A stretch of DNA of 64,000 nucleotides. Origin: Batillaria attramentaria. Its lineage: Eukaryota > Mollusca > Gastropoda > Batillariidae. The stretch spans positions 2,287,001-2,351,000 of the forward strand of contig JACVVK020000032.1 of assembly GCA_018292915.2 (NCBI GenBank), read 5' to 3'. The notes below the pieces were generated by a model. That model saw only the letters and a program-made list of their open reading frames with translations, ran no database searches and had not been told where the DNA came from. Below, one piece after another: positions 30,362 to 41,788 of the stretch. The translations under genes were made by a program, and so were the position numbers. Each line of letters begins with the position of its first letter. Position 1 is the first letter of the stretch.

Positions 30362-33113
30362 GCTGGAAATCAAGTTCAAGTCCGACGCGAAGCCGGTTTT
30401 TCACAAGGCAAGGCCGGTTCCGTTCGCTCTTCGTGATGACCTGACGAAAGGCTACGAAGAAGGCATCGCCAAAGGAGTCTGGAAGCCAGTCCAGTTCAAC
30501 GACTATGGAACACCAGTGGTTCCAATTCGTAAGACAAACAGTGCTGGCGCCCTGAAGCCAAAACTGCGGATCTGTGGTGACTACTCAGTTGGGATCAACG
30601 ATCAACTTGCTGATCACCGTCACCCAGTGCCTCTCCCAGAGGAACTGATGCAAAAGCTGGGAGGAGGATTCGGTTACACGAAGATCGACCTCGCTGATGC
30701 CTACAACCAGATCAAGCTGGCACCAGAAGGTCAACGCAGACTAGCCCTCAGCACTCACCGTGGGGTACTTCTGCAACAACGACTACCTTTCGGAATCAAG
30801 TCAGCACCTGGTTATTTTCAGGAGATCATGGAAAATCTGACCAGTGATCTGCCTGGAGTTGCCGTCTTCCAAGATGACATACTCACCAGCGGGAAGGATG
30901 CCAAAGATCATCTGAGCAATCTGGAACGACTACTCACGCGTCTGAACGACAAAGGACTCAGATGCCGTCGTGAAAAATGCCTGTTTGCTCAACCCAGTGT
31001 GGAATACCTTGGACACACTCTATCGGCTGAAGGAATCTCCAAAGGATCCAAAGTCGAGGCAGTCTTGAAGATGCCACCACCTACGGATGTCTCAAGCTTG
31101 AAGTCTTTTCTGGGCTCAGTACAATTCTACGGGAAATTCATCCCAAACCTGGCTACTATGGCAGAGCCGCTCTACCGCCTGACAAAGAAGGCAAATCCCT
31201 GGAAGTGGGGAGAAGAGGAACAAGCAGCTTTTGAACAGCTGAAGCAGGTGCTTTCCTCTGATCAAGTCCTTATACACTTCGACCCAGAAAAGCCTGTGGG
31301 GCTGGCTTGTGACGCATCCAACGTTGGAATTGGAGCAGTACTGTTTCATCGCTATCCGGATGGAAGCGAGCGCCCAATTGCCAATGTGTCCAAGACTCTT
31401 ACAGCTGCAGAAAGAAACTACAGCCAAATCCACAAGGAAGCCCTAGCCATCATTTATGGTTTGCGGAAATTCTACCAGTATCTGTACGGACGACAGTTCA
31501 TACTGGTGACTGATCACAAGCCCCTGACGGCGCTGTTCGGACCAAAGAAAGGGACACCACTTCTTGCAGCTAACAGACTAGCTCGGTGGGCCCTATGGCT
31601 GAACCAGTTCGACTACACGATCGAGTACCGGAAAACTGCAGATCACGGCAATGCAGATGCTCTCAGTCGCTTGCCTTCTGGAGACGACATCGACTTTGAC
31701 AGGGAGGAGAGTGGGGACGACACGGACATGGTGTGCGCCATCCGAGTTCTCAGTCTTCAAGTCAAACCTTTCGACGCCAACATCCTTCGTCAAGAGTCAG
31801 GCAAAGATCCAGTGATAGCTACAGTGATGCGCTACGTGCGCGAAGGGTGGCCGCTGAAGCACGCTGAGATCAACGAAGAAGTCAGAAAGTTCCAGAAGTT
31901 GTCTGATTCTCTCAGTATCTGCCACGGATGCCTCATCTATGGTACAAGAGTTGTGATTCCACAAAGCCTGCAGCCCAAGATCCTTGATCTTCTGCACATC
32001 GGACACTTTGGCATGGAACGCATGAAGCAGTTGGCAAGAACTGCAGTATACTGGCCCGGTATCGACGCTGCAATAGAGATGACGAGTCGACGATGTGACT
32101 CATGCGGCGAACATCAAAACAAGCCATCCAAACCGCCAGTTCATCCCTGGATGTTACCAGAGAAGCCATGGAGCCGAGTTCACTTGGACCACGCCATCAA
32201 CTTCATGGGCACCAACTGGCTGGTGATCACGGATGCTTACTCAAAGTACCCATGCATCCACCCAACGTCATCCACGTCCACTAGAGCTACTCTAGACCTG
32301 CTGGAAGAAGACTTCGCTCACTTCGGATACCCACACACGCTGGTCTCCGACAATGCAACCACCTTTGCTTCTGAAGAGTTCCAGAGCTGGTGCAAGGAAC
32401 GTGGGATCACGCACCTGACAGGAGCGCCCTATCATCCTGCTACCAATGGAGCTGCAGAACGGCTGGTGCAGACTTTCAAGCAAGCTCTCAGGAAGTCTTC
32501 TCTGCCCCCGAAGCGAGCACTTCAAGAGTTTCTTATGCAGTACCGGAGAATGCCGACATCCTGCGGATTCTCTCCGAGTGAACTCTTGATGTCCAGGCAG
32601 ATTCGGACAAGGATCGACACTTTGCTTCCCTCGCCAGCACACATAGCTCAGGGCAAGCAATCCAAGGAGGCATCTAAAACTCAGGTGACTCCAGACTCTG
32701 GAGGTGTCGCCAAGGTGACCAGGCAATACAAGGCTGGAGATCCAGTATACGCACTGTACTATGGACCTCACCATGCCAAGCAGCCCAGATGGGTACCAGC
32801 AGTGGTCAAGAAGTCTACGGGTACTCGCTGCTTCAACGTCAAGGTAGTTCCTCGTGGCCCAGTTTGGAGACGACACTGGGAACAGTTGCGCCCACGTTAC
32901 GCTTCTGAAGAGGACAGCGAACCTGGTGATTCAGCAGATGCCTCTGAGCTCCCGATCGACCATCCGATGGAGATTCTGGAGAATGTGCCACCGACACAGA
33001 ACCAGAGCAGACCACGACTGCCCAGGACCAAGCCACCTGTACCAGAGTATGGTCCAGACAACCCCAGACGATCCAAAAGAACACCAAAACCCAGAGACAG
33101 ACTTTGTTGTTGA
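30234..33113 (+). CDS. pol: retrotransposon Pol: reverse transcriptase, RNase H, integrase
   Basis: Family-like sequence begins near 30,280. RT: KIDLADAYNQIKL, LPFGIKSAPGYFQ and catalytic FQDD at residues 212-215. RNase H: CDAS with Asp near 360, then EALAIIYGLRKF and TDHKPL. Integrase: zinc-binding HIGHFG..CDSC, then catalytic Asp 652, Asp 706 and Glu 742, exactly the D,D35E spacing, followed by a GPY/F-like tail ending RSKRTPKPRDRLCC and a TGA at 33,111-33,113. No stop inside. The order RT-RH-IN is Ty3/Gypsy. The frame is +1 relative to the protease frame. Antisense ORFs in this span are shadows. Confidence 0.95.
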   Translation: MQKNRIRRPPAQLMLLFKRIATPLCDKFPDLFKEELGCLKDFELEIKFKSDAKPVFHKARPVPFALRDDLTKGYEEGIAKGVWKPVQFNDYGTPVVPIRKTNSAGALKPKLRICGDYSVGINDQLADHRHPVPLPEELMQKLGGGFGYTKIDLADAYNQIKLAPEGQRRLALSTHRGVLLQQRLPFGIKSAPGYFQEIMENLTSDLPGVAVFQDDILTSGKDAKDHLSNLERLLTRLNDKGLRCRREKCLFAQPSVEYLGHTLSAEGISKGSKVEAVLKMPPPTDVSSLKSFLGSVQFYGKFIPNLATMAEPLYRLTKKANPWKWGEEEQAAFEQLKQVLSSDQVLIHFDPEKPVGLACDASNVGIGAVLFHRYPDGSERPIANVSKTLTAAERNYSQIHKEALAIIYGLRKFYQYLYGRQFILVTDHKPLTALFGPKKGTPLLAANRLARWALWLNQFDYTIEYRKTADHGNADALSRLPSGDDIDFDREESGDDTDMVCAIRVLSLQVKPFDANILRQESGKDPVIATVMRYVREGWPLKHAEINEEVRKFQKLSDSLSICHGCLIYGTRVVIPQSLQPKILDLLHIGHFGMERMKQLARTAVYWPGIDAAIEMTSRRCDSCGEHQNKPSKPPVHPWMLPEKPWSRVHLDHAINFMGTNWLVITDAYSKYPCIHPTSSTSTRATLDLLEEDFAHFGYPHTLVSDNATTFASEEFQSWCKERGITHLTGAPYHPATNGAAERLVQTFKQALRKSSLPPKRALQEFLMQYRRMPTSCGFSPSELLMSRQIRTRIDTLLPSPAHIAQGKQSKEASKTQVTPDSGGVAKVTRQYKAGDPVYALYYGPHHAKQPRWVPAVVKKSTGTRCFNVKVVPRGPVWRRHWEQLRPRYASEEDSEPGDSADASELPIDHPMEILENVPPTQNQSRPRLPRTKPPVPEYGPDNPRRSKRTPKPRDRLCC

Positions 33114-33140
33114 AGTTTGTTGTGAAACAACAATTTTGGT

Positions 33141-33147
33141 AGGGAGG
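33141..33147 (+). other. polypurine tract
   Basis: AGGGAGG directly abuts the right LTR; primes plus-strand DNA synthesis in this class of element. Confidence 0.8.
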
Positions 33148-33461
33148 TGTTGTAGAGATCGCGAAAAGTCACTACATTTCGATGGAAATTTCTAGACCAT
33201 CCCAGAACATGCGAGTGCAGTAACGTCAGTAGATTACGTAACCTTGGAAAGATTCCGTACTTGCCAGTATGTTACAGAATGTTCTAGATCTGACCTGTTA
33301 GTATATAAGCAGCACTGCACAGCGTTCTGGGTTCTTCCTCTTTCATGAGTTTGTTCTTGCGCATCTTCTGTTAATAAAGTATTGGAGTTCAAGCCTGTTG
33401 TATCCCGTGTCTTCTCTGCGAGTGCACCGAGAGAGCGACATAGCAGGAGAAAAATACAACA
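33148..33461 (+). repeat. right LTR (314 bp)
   Basis: Same length and, by eye, same sequence as the left LTR; TATATAAG at 33,302 and AATAAA at 33,373. Confidence 0.95.
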
Positions 33462-33466
33462 GGCAC
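33462..33466. repeat. target-site duplication GGCAC, right
   Basis: Matches 28,268-28,272. Removing the element would restore an uninterrupted flank. Confidence 0.9.
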
Positions 33467-33676
33467 TTTGCGATAGTGTGTCTTTTTTATTTACCTTTTT
33501 CTGTCATATTTACATATACAGGTCGACTTACAAAACATTCAGACAAGATGCAGTACTAAGCAAATAACCCGGGAAAAACCAAAACCAGACCGCTCTGCAA
33601 AAGCAGACAGGCAGACTGAAAAGAAAAATAAACAAATAAAGTAAAATAAAAGTATACCCCCCCCCCCTTCCCAACT

Positions 33677-33717
<41 letters not shown>

Positions 33718-34483
33718 CGACCAAAAAGAATTACGTTAGTAAGCTCTCCAGTTACGCTTATACCGGCCCACATACAAGGTCTCGCGGTACACTGTCTGAG
33801 ACAGAAGTTGCAACTTCCTACAGACAGCATCCGCGTGGTTTTTTTGGGGGGTTTTTTGTTTGTTTGGTTGGTTGTTGTTGTTTTTTTCAGCTAAGTGTTC
33901 GATGGTGATGTACACCACAGCAATTTAAACAATGAGAAGTGGGTACCAAAAACTGAGGTCCGAATAAAAAAAAAAAAAATATGACCGTACCACCAGCCCC
34001 CCCCCCCTCCCCCCCCCCCCAAAAAAAACCGAAAGAAAACAAAACAAAACAAAACAAACAAATAAATAAAAAATAAAAAATAAACCCACAAAAAACAAAA
34101 CAACAAGAAAACATCCAAAACTCCCACCACCACCACCACCTGCTAGAGGTAGCATAATACAGTCAATACTTGACCGCACGTGCAACAGTCACCATCAATG
34201 TCATCCTCTAAGTCCACACAGTCACTGGGCCGGTTCCATGTAAAGTTCCCATCACAGCCAGAGTTGTTAGAACTCGATGGAGAGAGAGAGAGAGAAATTT
34301 ACTTGAATAAGCTGAAACTAACTGAGTCGTATGAGATTCATAAACGAAGACCAAGGCAGTTCTGCGACTACCTCAGCGACTACACGGTAATGCACGCTCA
34401 TGACAGTCCCGATGTGATAAATCTGAGACTAAAGCCAAGCTGCCTCAGGCTATCGTCTAGTCTCTTTTCATAATAGTACTGAG
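33467..34483. other. region downstream of the Ty3 element, no gene seen
   Basis: Low-complexity blocks: (CA)n at 33,677-33,716, poly-C/A stretches at 33,999-34,080, an (GA)n run at 34,280. No coding sequence recognised. Confidence 0.5.
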
Positions 34484-34854
34484 TAATAGGCGCTTTACCC
34501 AATTTCATGAATCGGCTCAAAGCGCCGCGAACATGCACGCTCACGTGAATCACACGCATTCTCTCACACACTGGACATAAACACATTACAATCACATGGT
34601 GCGAAGGGTCAGCTCAGCTATTTATATTTCGGAATTTAGAATTGCATTTATTTTTCAAATTGGGTGGGCTGAACATTTCCAAAGCAGAGGGGGAGGAAGC
34701 CGGAATACCCGGAGAGAACCCCCGACGATCGGCCCGAATGAACGGTGCCACATACGAGAAGGAAAAATTCTTTCACCCCGAGTGGGACTCGAATCCCTGA
34801 CCTTTCGCATTGGTGACAAGTCTCTTAACCACTAGACCACCGACCGCCCCATTA
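34484..34854 (-). mobile_element. SINE-C, full-length
   Basis: Same order as 4262-4652, with tRNA-like head at the right end (A-box ggtctagtggttaagag, B-box-like ggattcgagtccc). It ends about 40 bp from the stop codon of TMEM180 copy 2, so it may lie in that gene's 3' UTR. Confidence 0.8.
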
Positions 34855-34895
34855 TTAACAGATCCTTGAACGAATGTATACCAATGTGCTAATTG

Positions 34896-36652
34896 TTATA
34901 TTATTGTCTGTTCACTGCTCTTGCGGTAGACGGAGAACTGCGACCACACGACATACTGCACCACCCCCAGAACCACCGGTGTAAGGCAGATGATCTGGAA
35001 CATGACGTCCTTTATCGCCTGGGTCTCAACATCGGGGAGTGTTCCTGCCTGCAAGCATGCGCACAAAAGAAGACTGTATGACGGTAACGATTTCTTCGTC
35101 ATCTTTGCCAGATCCAGTATAGTTCCTCCCGCCCCCCCCCCCCCCCCCAATGACCTGGGTGGAATCTGGGAGCAGGGATAGCCGAATAGTAAGAGTGTTG
35201 GACTTTCATTGCTTGGGTCGTGAATTCGATTCCCCCCCGCGGGCTGGGGCCAAATATTTGTACTGTTTTTGCTTCTTCTTGTTGTTTTTTTTGAGGTTGT
35301 TGTTGTTGTTTTTTTGTTTTTGTGGTTTTTGGTCTTTTTTTGGGACATGTACGTAAATACATATACTTTATGTGACATACAGATACGTTCACATTTCTAG
35401 TGACATGTTACGTGAAAAAAACACATGGTCACGAAATTTTGTACAAAGAAACAAACAAACAACAACAAACATTAATAAATAAATAAACTGTTGGTCCGTC
35501 TTTGATATCACCGTTACGGAGATGGAAAACTCCCAAACACCCTGGGTGGAATCTTCGGAGGGTTCGGAAGCTGGAGCAGTTTTAATTCTCTCTTCAGAGA
35601 CCGAGCACGACCACCCCTGACCGCTGTATGATAAGACTGGTTCACAAAGATATAAGTAAGACTTAGTAGGGCTTCGTACGGAGAACTTCGCTGAGTAGCG
35701 TAACCCACTTGCATGTAAATTAGGCACGTACGGGTACCATTAGCTAATCGCAGCGTGCAGCAGCTCGCGGCCTCTGCCGTGTGAGCCTAATTTACATGTA
35801 AATGGGTTACGCTACTCAACGAAGTCCTCCGTACGAAACCCTACTAAGTCTCACTATAGCCACTGCATACCGGTAGGAGCCACTTCATATATAGTTATAG
35901 TGGCTTGAAGTGATCTAAAGATTTCTGGTTAAAATAGCGATTTTCTTCACTTGCTTTTAAGAGTTATGCCTGATGATGAAGATGCTACGGAGGTCCATGA
36001 AGATGATGAAAATGCTATGGAGGGCCTTAATAATGATAATGATGATGCTATGGAGGTCCATGATGATGATCACGATGCTGTGGAGGTCCACATGCTAATG
36101 AATTCTAGGAGAGGATCTCATCCTGCAGATGTAATAGTCAACCTTACCTTGAGCTGCTCGTAGCCGTAGCGGTTAAGCATGGCCACAATGACCATGGGAG
36201 CGACAGACTGGGCAGGTTTCGTCACAAGGGCGTTGCTGCCGAACACCGTGGATGAGATGGGTTTTCTGACAACACAGGCCAAGAACAGTACGTTATTGGT
36301 GTCTTGGCCAAACGCCGTAGGTGCCGTATGATTATTACTGTGCTTAGGAGGTTTGGGAAGGAAGAACCTAAAACTGTTTTCAAAAGAAACAAAAATACCG
36401 GGGATATCGTGCATGCTTACTTGCGGCCGTATTTTTTCATGTCGTGGTCGACAATGTCAGCAACCGGTAAGTTGAAAAGGTTAAACGTGGCGCTGTCAAA
36501 ACTCCTGAAACACATACACACATCAACCGTACTTGAGCACGAAACACAATGTTGAGTTGCAAGCATCACCACCAAAAAAAAAAAAGAAAAACAGTTGAGC
36601 AAATCGACCTAGAAGATGATCAAAATACGTGGGAATAAGAAGACAATTTTTG

Positions 36653-36721
<69 letters not shown>

Positions 36722-37894
36722 AGAGGCAGCAGTAGGCAGAAGTTGACCCAAGTTTCAATTAACACCCAAACAAGCACTGAACATGTATACTGAAATTTAG
36801 TTAGTTAGTTAGTAAGTTAGTTAGTTAGTTAGGGCTTTGCTAAGTAAAAGTTTGCCTCTGCCAGGTCGTTAAAAGGGTAAACAGCAATTCCGTAAAACAA
36901 GATGTAAATAATAATTTTTTTTTTAACCGGTCAGGTCCAAATGAGATAAACATGTTCATCAAAAATCTCGAAGCTAGGTAGGTCAAAGAAAGTCCATATT
37001 GCATGAGAGACTAGATTTTATAAAACAAGTTGGACTCTTTCAAGAACTCGAAGATGGTGTCTGGGGGGATATCAGATCCCGGAACATCATTTTCAGTGAT
37101 GAAACACAGTAATGCTTATCACGGATTCCTGCGAGATCCGTACAAGAAAAATGTTCAACGGTAAAAGGTATACTGAAAGCAACAAGATGAATACACCGTG
37201 TAGTGACGGAATTTGGAAATACCCTCAGTGTGCATTCTAGTCAGAGTGTCTACAAACTGCCACAGACAGCCTGGACAAGAGAACCTAATCCACCGGCTTG
37301 AGGACTAACAGGAGCACTCTCAACGCCTCAACTGTTAGTGTTTTCCACTGAGAGCGTTTCTACTCACGTGTCCAGCAAAATGAAGAGCATCAGAAGCCAC
37401 GGGTTGGACGGCCCATAGCAGTACATGAGAAGACCTCCGAACACCTTCCACACAAAATTGTAGCGGATGACTCGAAAATAACCAAGCTGCCCAACAAACG
37501 GGGCTCCGAATATCACAAGCAGCTGCAAGAGAGACACAGACCTGTCACATGCGGAAAATTCATCACGAAATAAACGAATTCTCTCCCTCTTTCACTCCGC
37601 TAAGCACCCTCCCTTGAAACATTCAAGAAAAACCTGAAGACTCGGATCCACCTGTTTTCTGCTCATAACAACACTTGACTGTTCTGGTTTCCCTTGTGTG
37701 TGTGTGTGTGTTTTTGTGTGTGCGTGCGTGCGTGCGTGCGTGTGTGCGTGCGTATGTGCATGCGTGCGTGCGTGCGTATGTCGTTGCGCCCTGACCTTAT
37801 GGCATTGCAATTTTTCCCCCTATTTTTGTATACCTTTTTTTTCAGCGCTTAGAACTGTTATCAACCAGTATGTTAGAGCGCTATATAAGTACTG

Positions 37895-37928
<34 letters not shown>

Positions 37929-38207
37929 GCTTTAGAAACATTTCACTGACAACATCAAATCTTAGCTCAGAATCATCCATATCGCACGCTGACACATCGA
38001 TTTGAATCGTATGCGAGTAAAGTAGAAACTTCACAACAGAAAAAATAGCCATATTAAGCTGTGCAGTGGTCCTGGAACAAACACGCTTGCGCTTGGAATT
38101 TTGGAAAGATTTATACATCTGTCTATCAAGTTTGCAGAAATGATCCATGGCATTATGCAGATACGTCGCTTTGCATCTCTTCCAGTTGCAAGATCCAAGA
38201 ATAATAC

Positions 38208-38240
<33 letters not shown>

Positions 38241-39215
38241 GAGAACAACGCACAGCTATCCTTTTTTGTAGTGTATACTCACCCCTCCCAGAAATCCCGT
38301 CATTCCGTAGAATGTGCTGCGAATGCCCATTGGCACCTGACTGGTGGGAACGAGATAATCACAAAAGATGGCCGTGAACCCGCCCAAGTAGGCTTTGTGG
38401 TAGACCTGGAAGAAATTAACGATCACGAAACAGATGAAGTTGGGTTCCCTGAAAACTTGCCAGGTCTTTCTCCAGAAGGTGTATTCTTCCCTCTTCTTTG
38501 CCCTCGATTCTTTCTCGTCTGGTTGTTGTTGTTGTTCCGGAGAGCTTGGTGAGTCATTTTCACTGTCCGAAGCTTTTCTTGGTTTCTGGCCGTACTTCGT
38601 TTCCCCGTGGATTCCGGCGTACACCATGAGCCCACACGCACAAACCGCTATGAAGAAGTTGGTCAGCTGGAAAGCGCGGAAGTTGTGCAGACTGCTGGAG
38701 GTGAACTCAATCAGAAGAACGCTCTGGCCTCCGATAAGCCCCGCCACCGTTGACCATCTCGTCAAGCGCAACCTGACCTTCTGATCCGCCGAGATTTCGG
38801 TGAAAAGACAACACGACAAGAGCCCGACAAAGGTGAACATGGTGTCGTACAGGCAGAGCGCAACGATCAGATGGATGCCTACCGCCCAGTCGCTGTTACC
38901 GAATCTGAACCACGGGATCATGAAAGCCAGGGCAAAGAAAGGTGCAGAATAGAGGATGCCCTCCCGGCGCGTTCTGGTTATGACGAAATTGGTGTTGTCC
39001 TGCAGGACCGCGAACAGGGGATCGTTGACGGCGTTCCAGACCATGTAGAGGAGCTGGGAGAAGTGGAACCACGACTCCTTCACGCCGTACTCGTTGAGGA
39101 AGACCTTGACGTAGTAAAAGCCGAAGGCTCGGCTCATCATGCTGAAGCCAAAGTTCAGGGCACAGTAAGACAGGAGTCCCTTGTCGATCTTGCTAATCTC
39201 GTCCTTAATCGCCAT
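34896..39215 (-). CDS. MFSD13A-like: TMEM180/MFSD13A-like transporter, copy 2, 5 coding exons, 480 aa
   Basis: Exons (- strand): 39215-38283 (933 nt), 37522-37368, 36504-36421, 36265-36148, 35048-34896 (TAA); 481 codons in phase. Start MAIKDEISKIDKG. Signatures: FYYVKVFLNEYGV, WNAVNDPLFAVLQDN, CLYDTMFTFVGLLSCCLF, FVIVNFFQVYHKAY, ALVTKPAQSVAPM and QYVVWSQFSVYRK. About 12 hydrophobic segments are expected, with a polar loop after helix 6 that holds a Ser/Gln-rich stretch (SPSSPEQQQQPDEKE) not present in the other copies. The 3' four introns sit at the same sites and phases as in copies 1 and 3, but the first three introns of copy 3 are absent. The gene is intact. Substrate unknown; membrane location is inferred from the family. 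Confidence 0.93.
35167..35543 (+). mobile_element. SINE-A, split or degenerate copy
   Basis: Head and body at 35,167-35,266 (..ggccaaatatttgtactg). The matching tail words ccgtctttgatatcacc and tcccaaacacc appear only at 35,494-35,543, with about 225 bp of T-rich and other sequence between. Confidence 0.55.
35533..35590 (-). mobile_element. SINE-B 3' fragment
   Basis: ggtggaatcttcggagggtt and gaagctggagcagttttaat are the reverse complement of the SINE-B 3' region (attgccccagcttcc..). Confidence 0.5.
35657..35855. mobile_element. palindromic (hairpin) element with ~75-bp arms
   Basis: Left arm gtaagacttagtagggcttc..gcatgtaaattaggcac and right arm gtgagcctaatttacatgta..ccctactaagtctcac are near-perfect reverse complements around a ~50-bp centre. 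Flanking ATA on both sides may be a target duplication. A single-arm relative is at 50,372-50,452. Confidence 0.75.
35970..36095. repeat. minisatellite, ~30-bp units rich in GATGATG..GGAGGTCCATG
   Basis: Four diverged units (gatgctacggaggtccatga, aatgctatggagggcctt, gatgctatggaggtccatga, gatgctgtggaggtccacat) in intron 4 of TMEM180 copy 2. Confidence 0.75.
36656..36719. repeat. (CA)32 microsatellite
   Basis: Uninterrupted CA run in an intron of TMEM180 copy 2. Confidence 0.95.
37700..37782. repeat. (GTGC)n-type microsatellite
   Basis: Mixed GT and GCGT repeats; followed at 37,840-37,926 by a retroelement tail with an ATT array. Confidence 0.8.
38211..38242. repeat. (GA)n microsatellite beside exon 1 donor
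   Basis: GA repeat about 40 bp intronic of the exon 1 donor of TMEM180 copy 2. Confidence 0.85.
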
Positions 39216-40946
39216 TTTGTGCAGTAAAGTTGTGATAAGATGTAATGGTAGTAATAGTGAACTTTCAGTCTCTCAACAGATAGCAAACCCTTTCCATAAT
39301 GTTGTAAAGTGTAGAGAAGTACGCTTGGAATCCCTTGTCGATCGTGTCGCTTTCTTCCGTAATGACTGTCACGTGAATAATATTATGGTCATGAACTACA
39401 CGGTCAGTTCCGTGTTAAAGGTCAGCAATCTAAACAAAAAGCCACAAACAATGTGGGGTTTTTAATAATAAAACACACCCGACTGTGCAAAATGCACAGT
39501 CAACTCTGTCACAGTTACAGAGGTTTCAACGTGCCTGAAACCCTCTGTTAAAGCCAAGGGCGGCCTGAATTCACAGCTCAGTGACACTCGCGTTCTGACA
39601 CTGAGCGAGAAAGATCGCAGTGGCTGGTCTCACTTCTCGTCAGTGCAGCACACAACACCCGCTAAACGCTGTAGGCACTGATGTCTCGCTCACTGACCAA
39701 AAGCACAATGAAGTCAACGCAAACTCACGCTCTGGTTTTATAAGGGCCTCAAAGCGCTGAAAACTTCAGCCACCGTCAGTGACAGATTGCCTGCATTATG
39801 TACAGTCGTAGTTTCAAAACACACACCCAAAAAAAAAAACAAAAAAAAACGCTGTTTGCGGCATTTTGTTGAGACTGCAGACCTTTAAGTCCACGTTTAG
39901 TCTTTCAGTAGACAGCAAATACGTTCAAGTGTATTGTAATTCCCAATTCACACTCAAGCGAGGACCGCTCTTTACGGCGACTGCAGCCCTGCTATGCGCC
40001 CAGCTGAAAAATCTTTGCCCGCCCGAAAATGTCTGAGTAAAATGCACATCGCAGTATCAGTTAACGCCCCAGTGCATCTGACCTGTCATTCCTAGACACG
40101 TATGCAGTAAACTGACCCGGAATAACATGTTTACGCCGCCCTGTTCACTTATGATACCATGTTCTAGCATCCGGGACATGCAAGGGGGGTCCCCCCCCAA
40201 AAAAAAAAATTCACACGCGACAAAAACACGCTTCAACCGGCAACACCCTATTCTATATCTGACCAGAAAAATGAAGCTCTCTTCGTTTCAAGTTAGTCTG
40301 TGCAACCCTCTCCCTCTGCCCGGCTGAAACTATGCTGATACAGTCTGCCCGAGGCTCTGACTCAACTGAGCATGGGCCGAACACTAAGCGTTGTCCAGAC
40401 TGACTGCCGTCTTCTGTGCCGCATGTTATTGTGACCTAAACCAGCCACGAGAACTTGTCAGCAGTGACAGGAGAGTGACATGGCGTGCTGTGTGACCTTG
40501 CCGCCTCGCTTCGCGGCTTGCATTTCGTAGCGGGACACTTACACGCTGTGCTATCTTCCTGGCTGTGTTGCCTGAACGCTTGTTTTTGCCTCTAGGGCCG
40601 CCTGCATGATCACCTCGTTGTGGCGTGGACGATACACCCCAGCTAACCAACCAACCTGAACGCAACATTATAAATAGGCCACGTTCTTCCCGCGGTGCTT
40701 ATTGTGTGTCGCGATAGCTCAGCTGGTGAACGATGGTGCGCCCTTTTTTGGGGGGGTCAAACCTAAACAATCTGTTCATTTCGTTCATCAAATGGGTTGC
40801 TCAAGAAAATTCTGAAGTTGCCCACGTCATAGAAAATGCCGCTGCCCGATTACCATTCTTTGCAGTGTAGGCCCTTAAGACTACTTACTGCCCTCGGCCG
40901 GGCCGGCAGAGATTTTATTTTCGTTTTGTATGTACGGTAGCTGTTA

Positions 40947-40948
<2 letters not shown>

Positions 40949-41040
<92 letters not shown>
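40949..41040. repeat. (CA)~45 microsatellite
   Basis: Uninterrupted CA array; others of the same kind follow at 41,148-41,241 and 41,431-41,503. Confidence 0.95.
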
Positions 41041-41042
<2 letters not shown>

Positions 41043-41146
41043 TGTTTGTGCCGGCAGGCTTTGTCCTCAGTCGTTACCCAGCCGTTCGTGTCACCCCGGC
41101 CTGTGTAGTGGAAAAAGGACGCTACACACCTAAACAACCAATTAGC

Positions 41147-41147
<1 letters not shown>

Positions 41148-41241
<94 letters not shown>
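41148..41241. repeat. (CA)n microsatellite
   Basis: CA array with one TA interruption near 41,175, preceded by a SINE-tail-like stretch (gtggaaaaaggacgctac) at 41,108. Confidence 0.95.
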
Positions 41242-41245
<4 letters not shown>

Positions 41246-41428
41246 GCACACGTGTACAACGAAGTCCTTTGTTTCATGTTTTGGCAGATCAGCAGACTGA
41301 CTGATTTACTGAATCATTTGTTTCCAAGGTACTAATTCAAACCCGAGAACTAACAGCCCCAAATCATAGCACCGATACCACCCTCAGTGTCAGCCAAGGA
41401 CACAGACATACAAACCAGCTTGTGAAAA

Positions 41429-41430
<2 letters not shown>

Positions 41431-41503
<73 letters not shown>
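41431..41503. repeat. (CA)n microsatellite
   Basis: Uninterrupted CA array. Confidence 0.95.
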
Positions 41504-41506
<3 letters not shown>

Positions 41507-41788
41507 CTCAAGATGTGTAACTCTGCGGTCTTGACATGATTATCTGCCCCTCGGAAATATGGAAGACTGTGACGAGACTGCCGAAAACACAACATTCAAC
41601 AAATTCAGTCGTGCAACAATCGCTGGGAAATCTGATGATCAGTTCGAATGACACAAAGGTATGCCCACTAACTACTAGACTTTGAATGATTTCCAATTAT
41701 GTCACCTCAGTATGCATGTACAGCATGACAGAAGGAGTAACTAGACAAGATCGACTGCATCTCTACCGTCGTTTGGTAACTTAAAGGC

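Larger units (their letters stand above)
28273..33461 (+). mobile_element. Ty3/Gypsy LTR retrotransposon, 5,189 bp, apparently complete
   Basis: Two 314-bp LTRs with ends TGTTGTA..TACAACA, 5-bp target duplication GGCAC, primer-binding site, gag, protease, RT-RNase H-integrase and polypurine tract, in the Ty3/Gypsy order (integrase last). LTRs show no difference by eye, so insertion is recent. Gag, protease and pol lie in three frames, each step +1 relative to the previous. No envelope-like ORF. The tRNA-Ser-like primer site and gag knuckle pattern suggest a Mag-like lineage, at low confidence. It sits between TMEM180 copies 1 and 2. Confidence 0.95.

Noticed and set aside
29074..32876. Antisense ORFs of 60-194 aa inside the retrotransposon
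   Set aside because: Shadows of gag and pol; no domain or start context.
35951..36163. Asp/Glu-rich 70-aa ORF
   Set aside because: Reads through a minisatellite inside an intron; no conservation seen.
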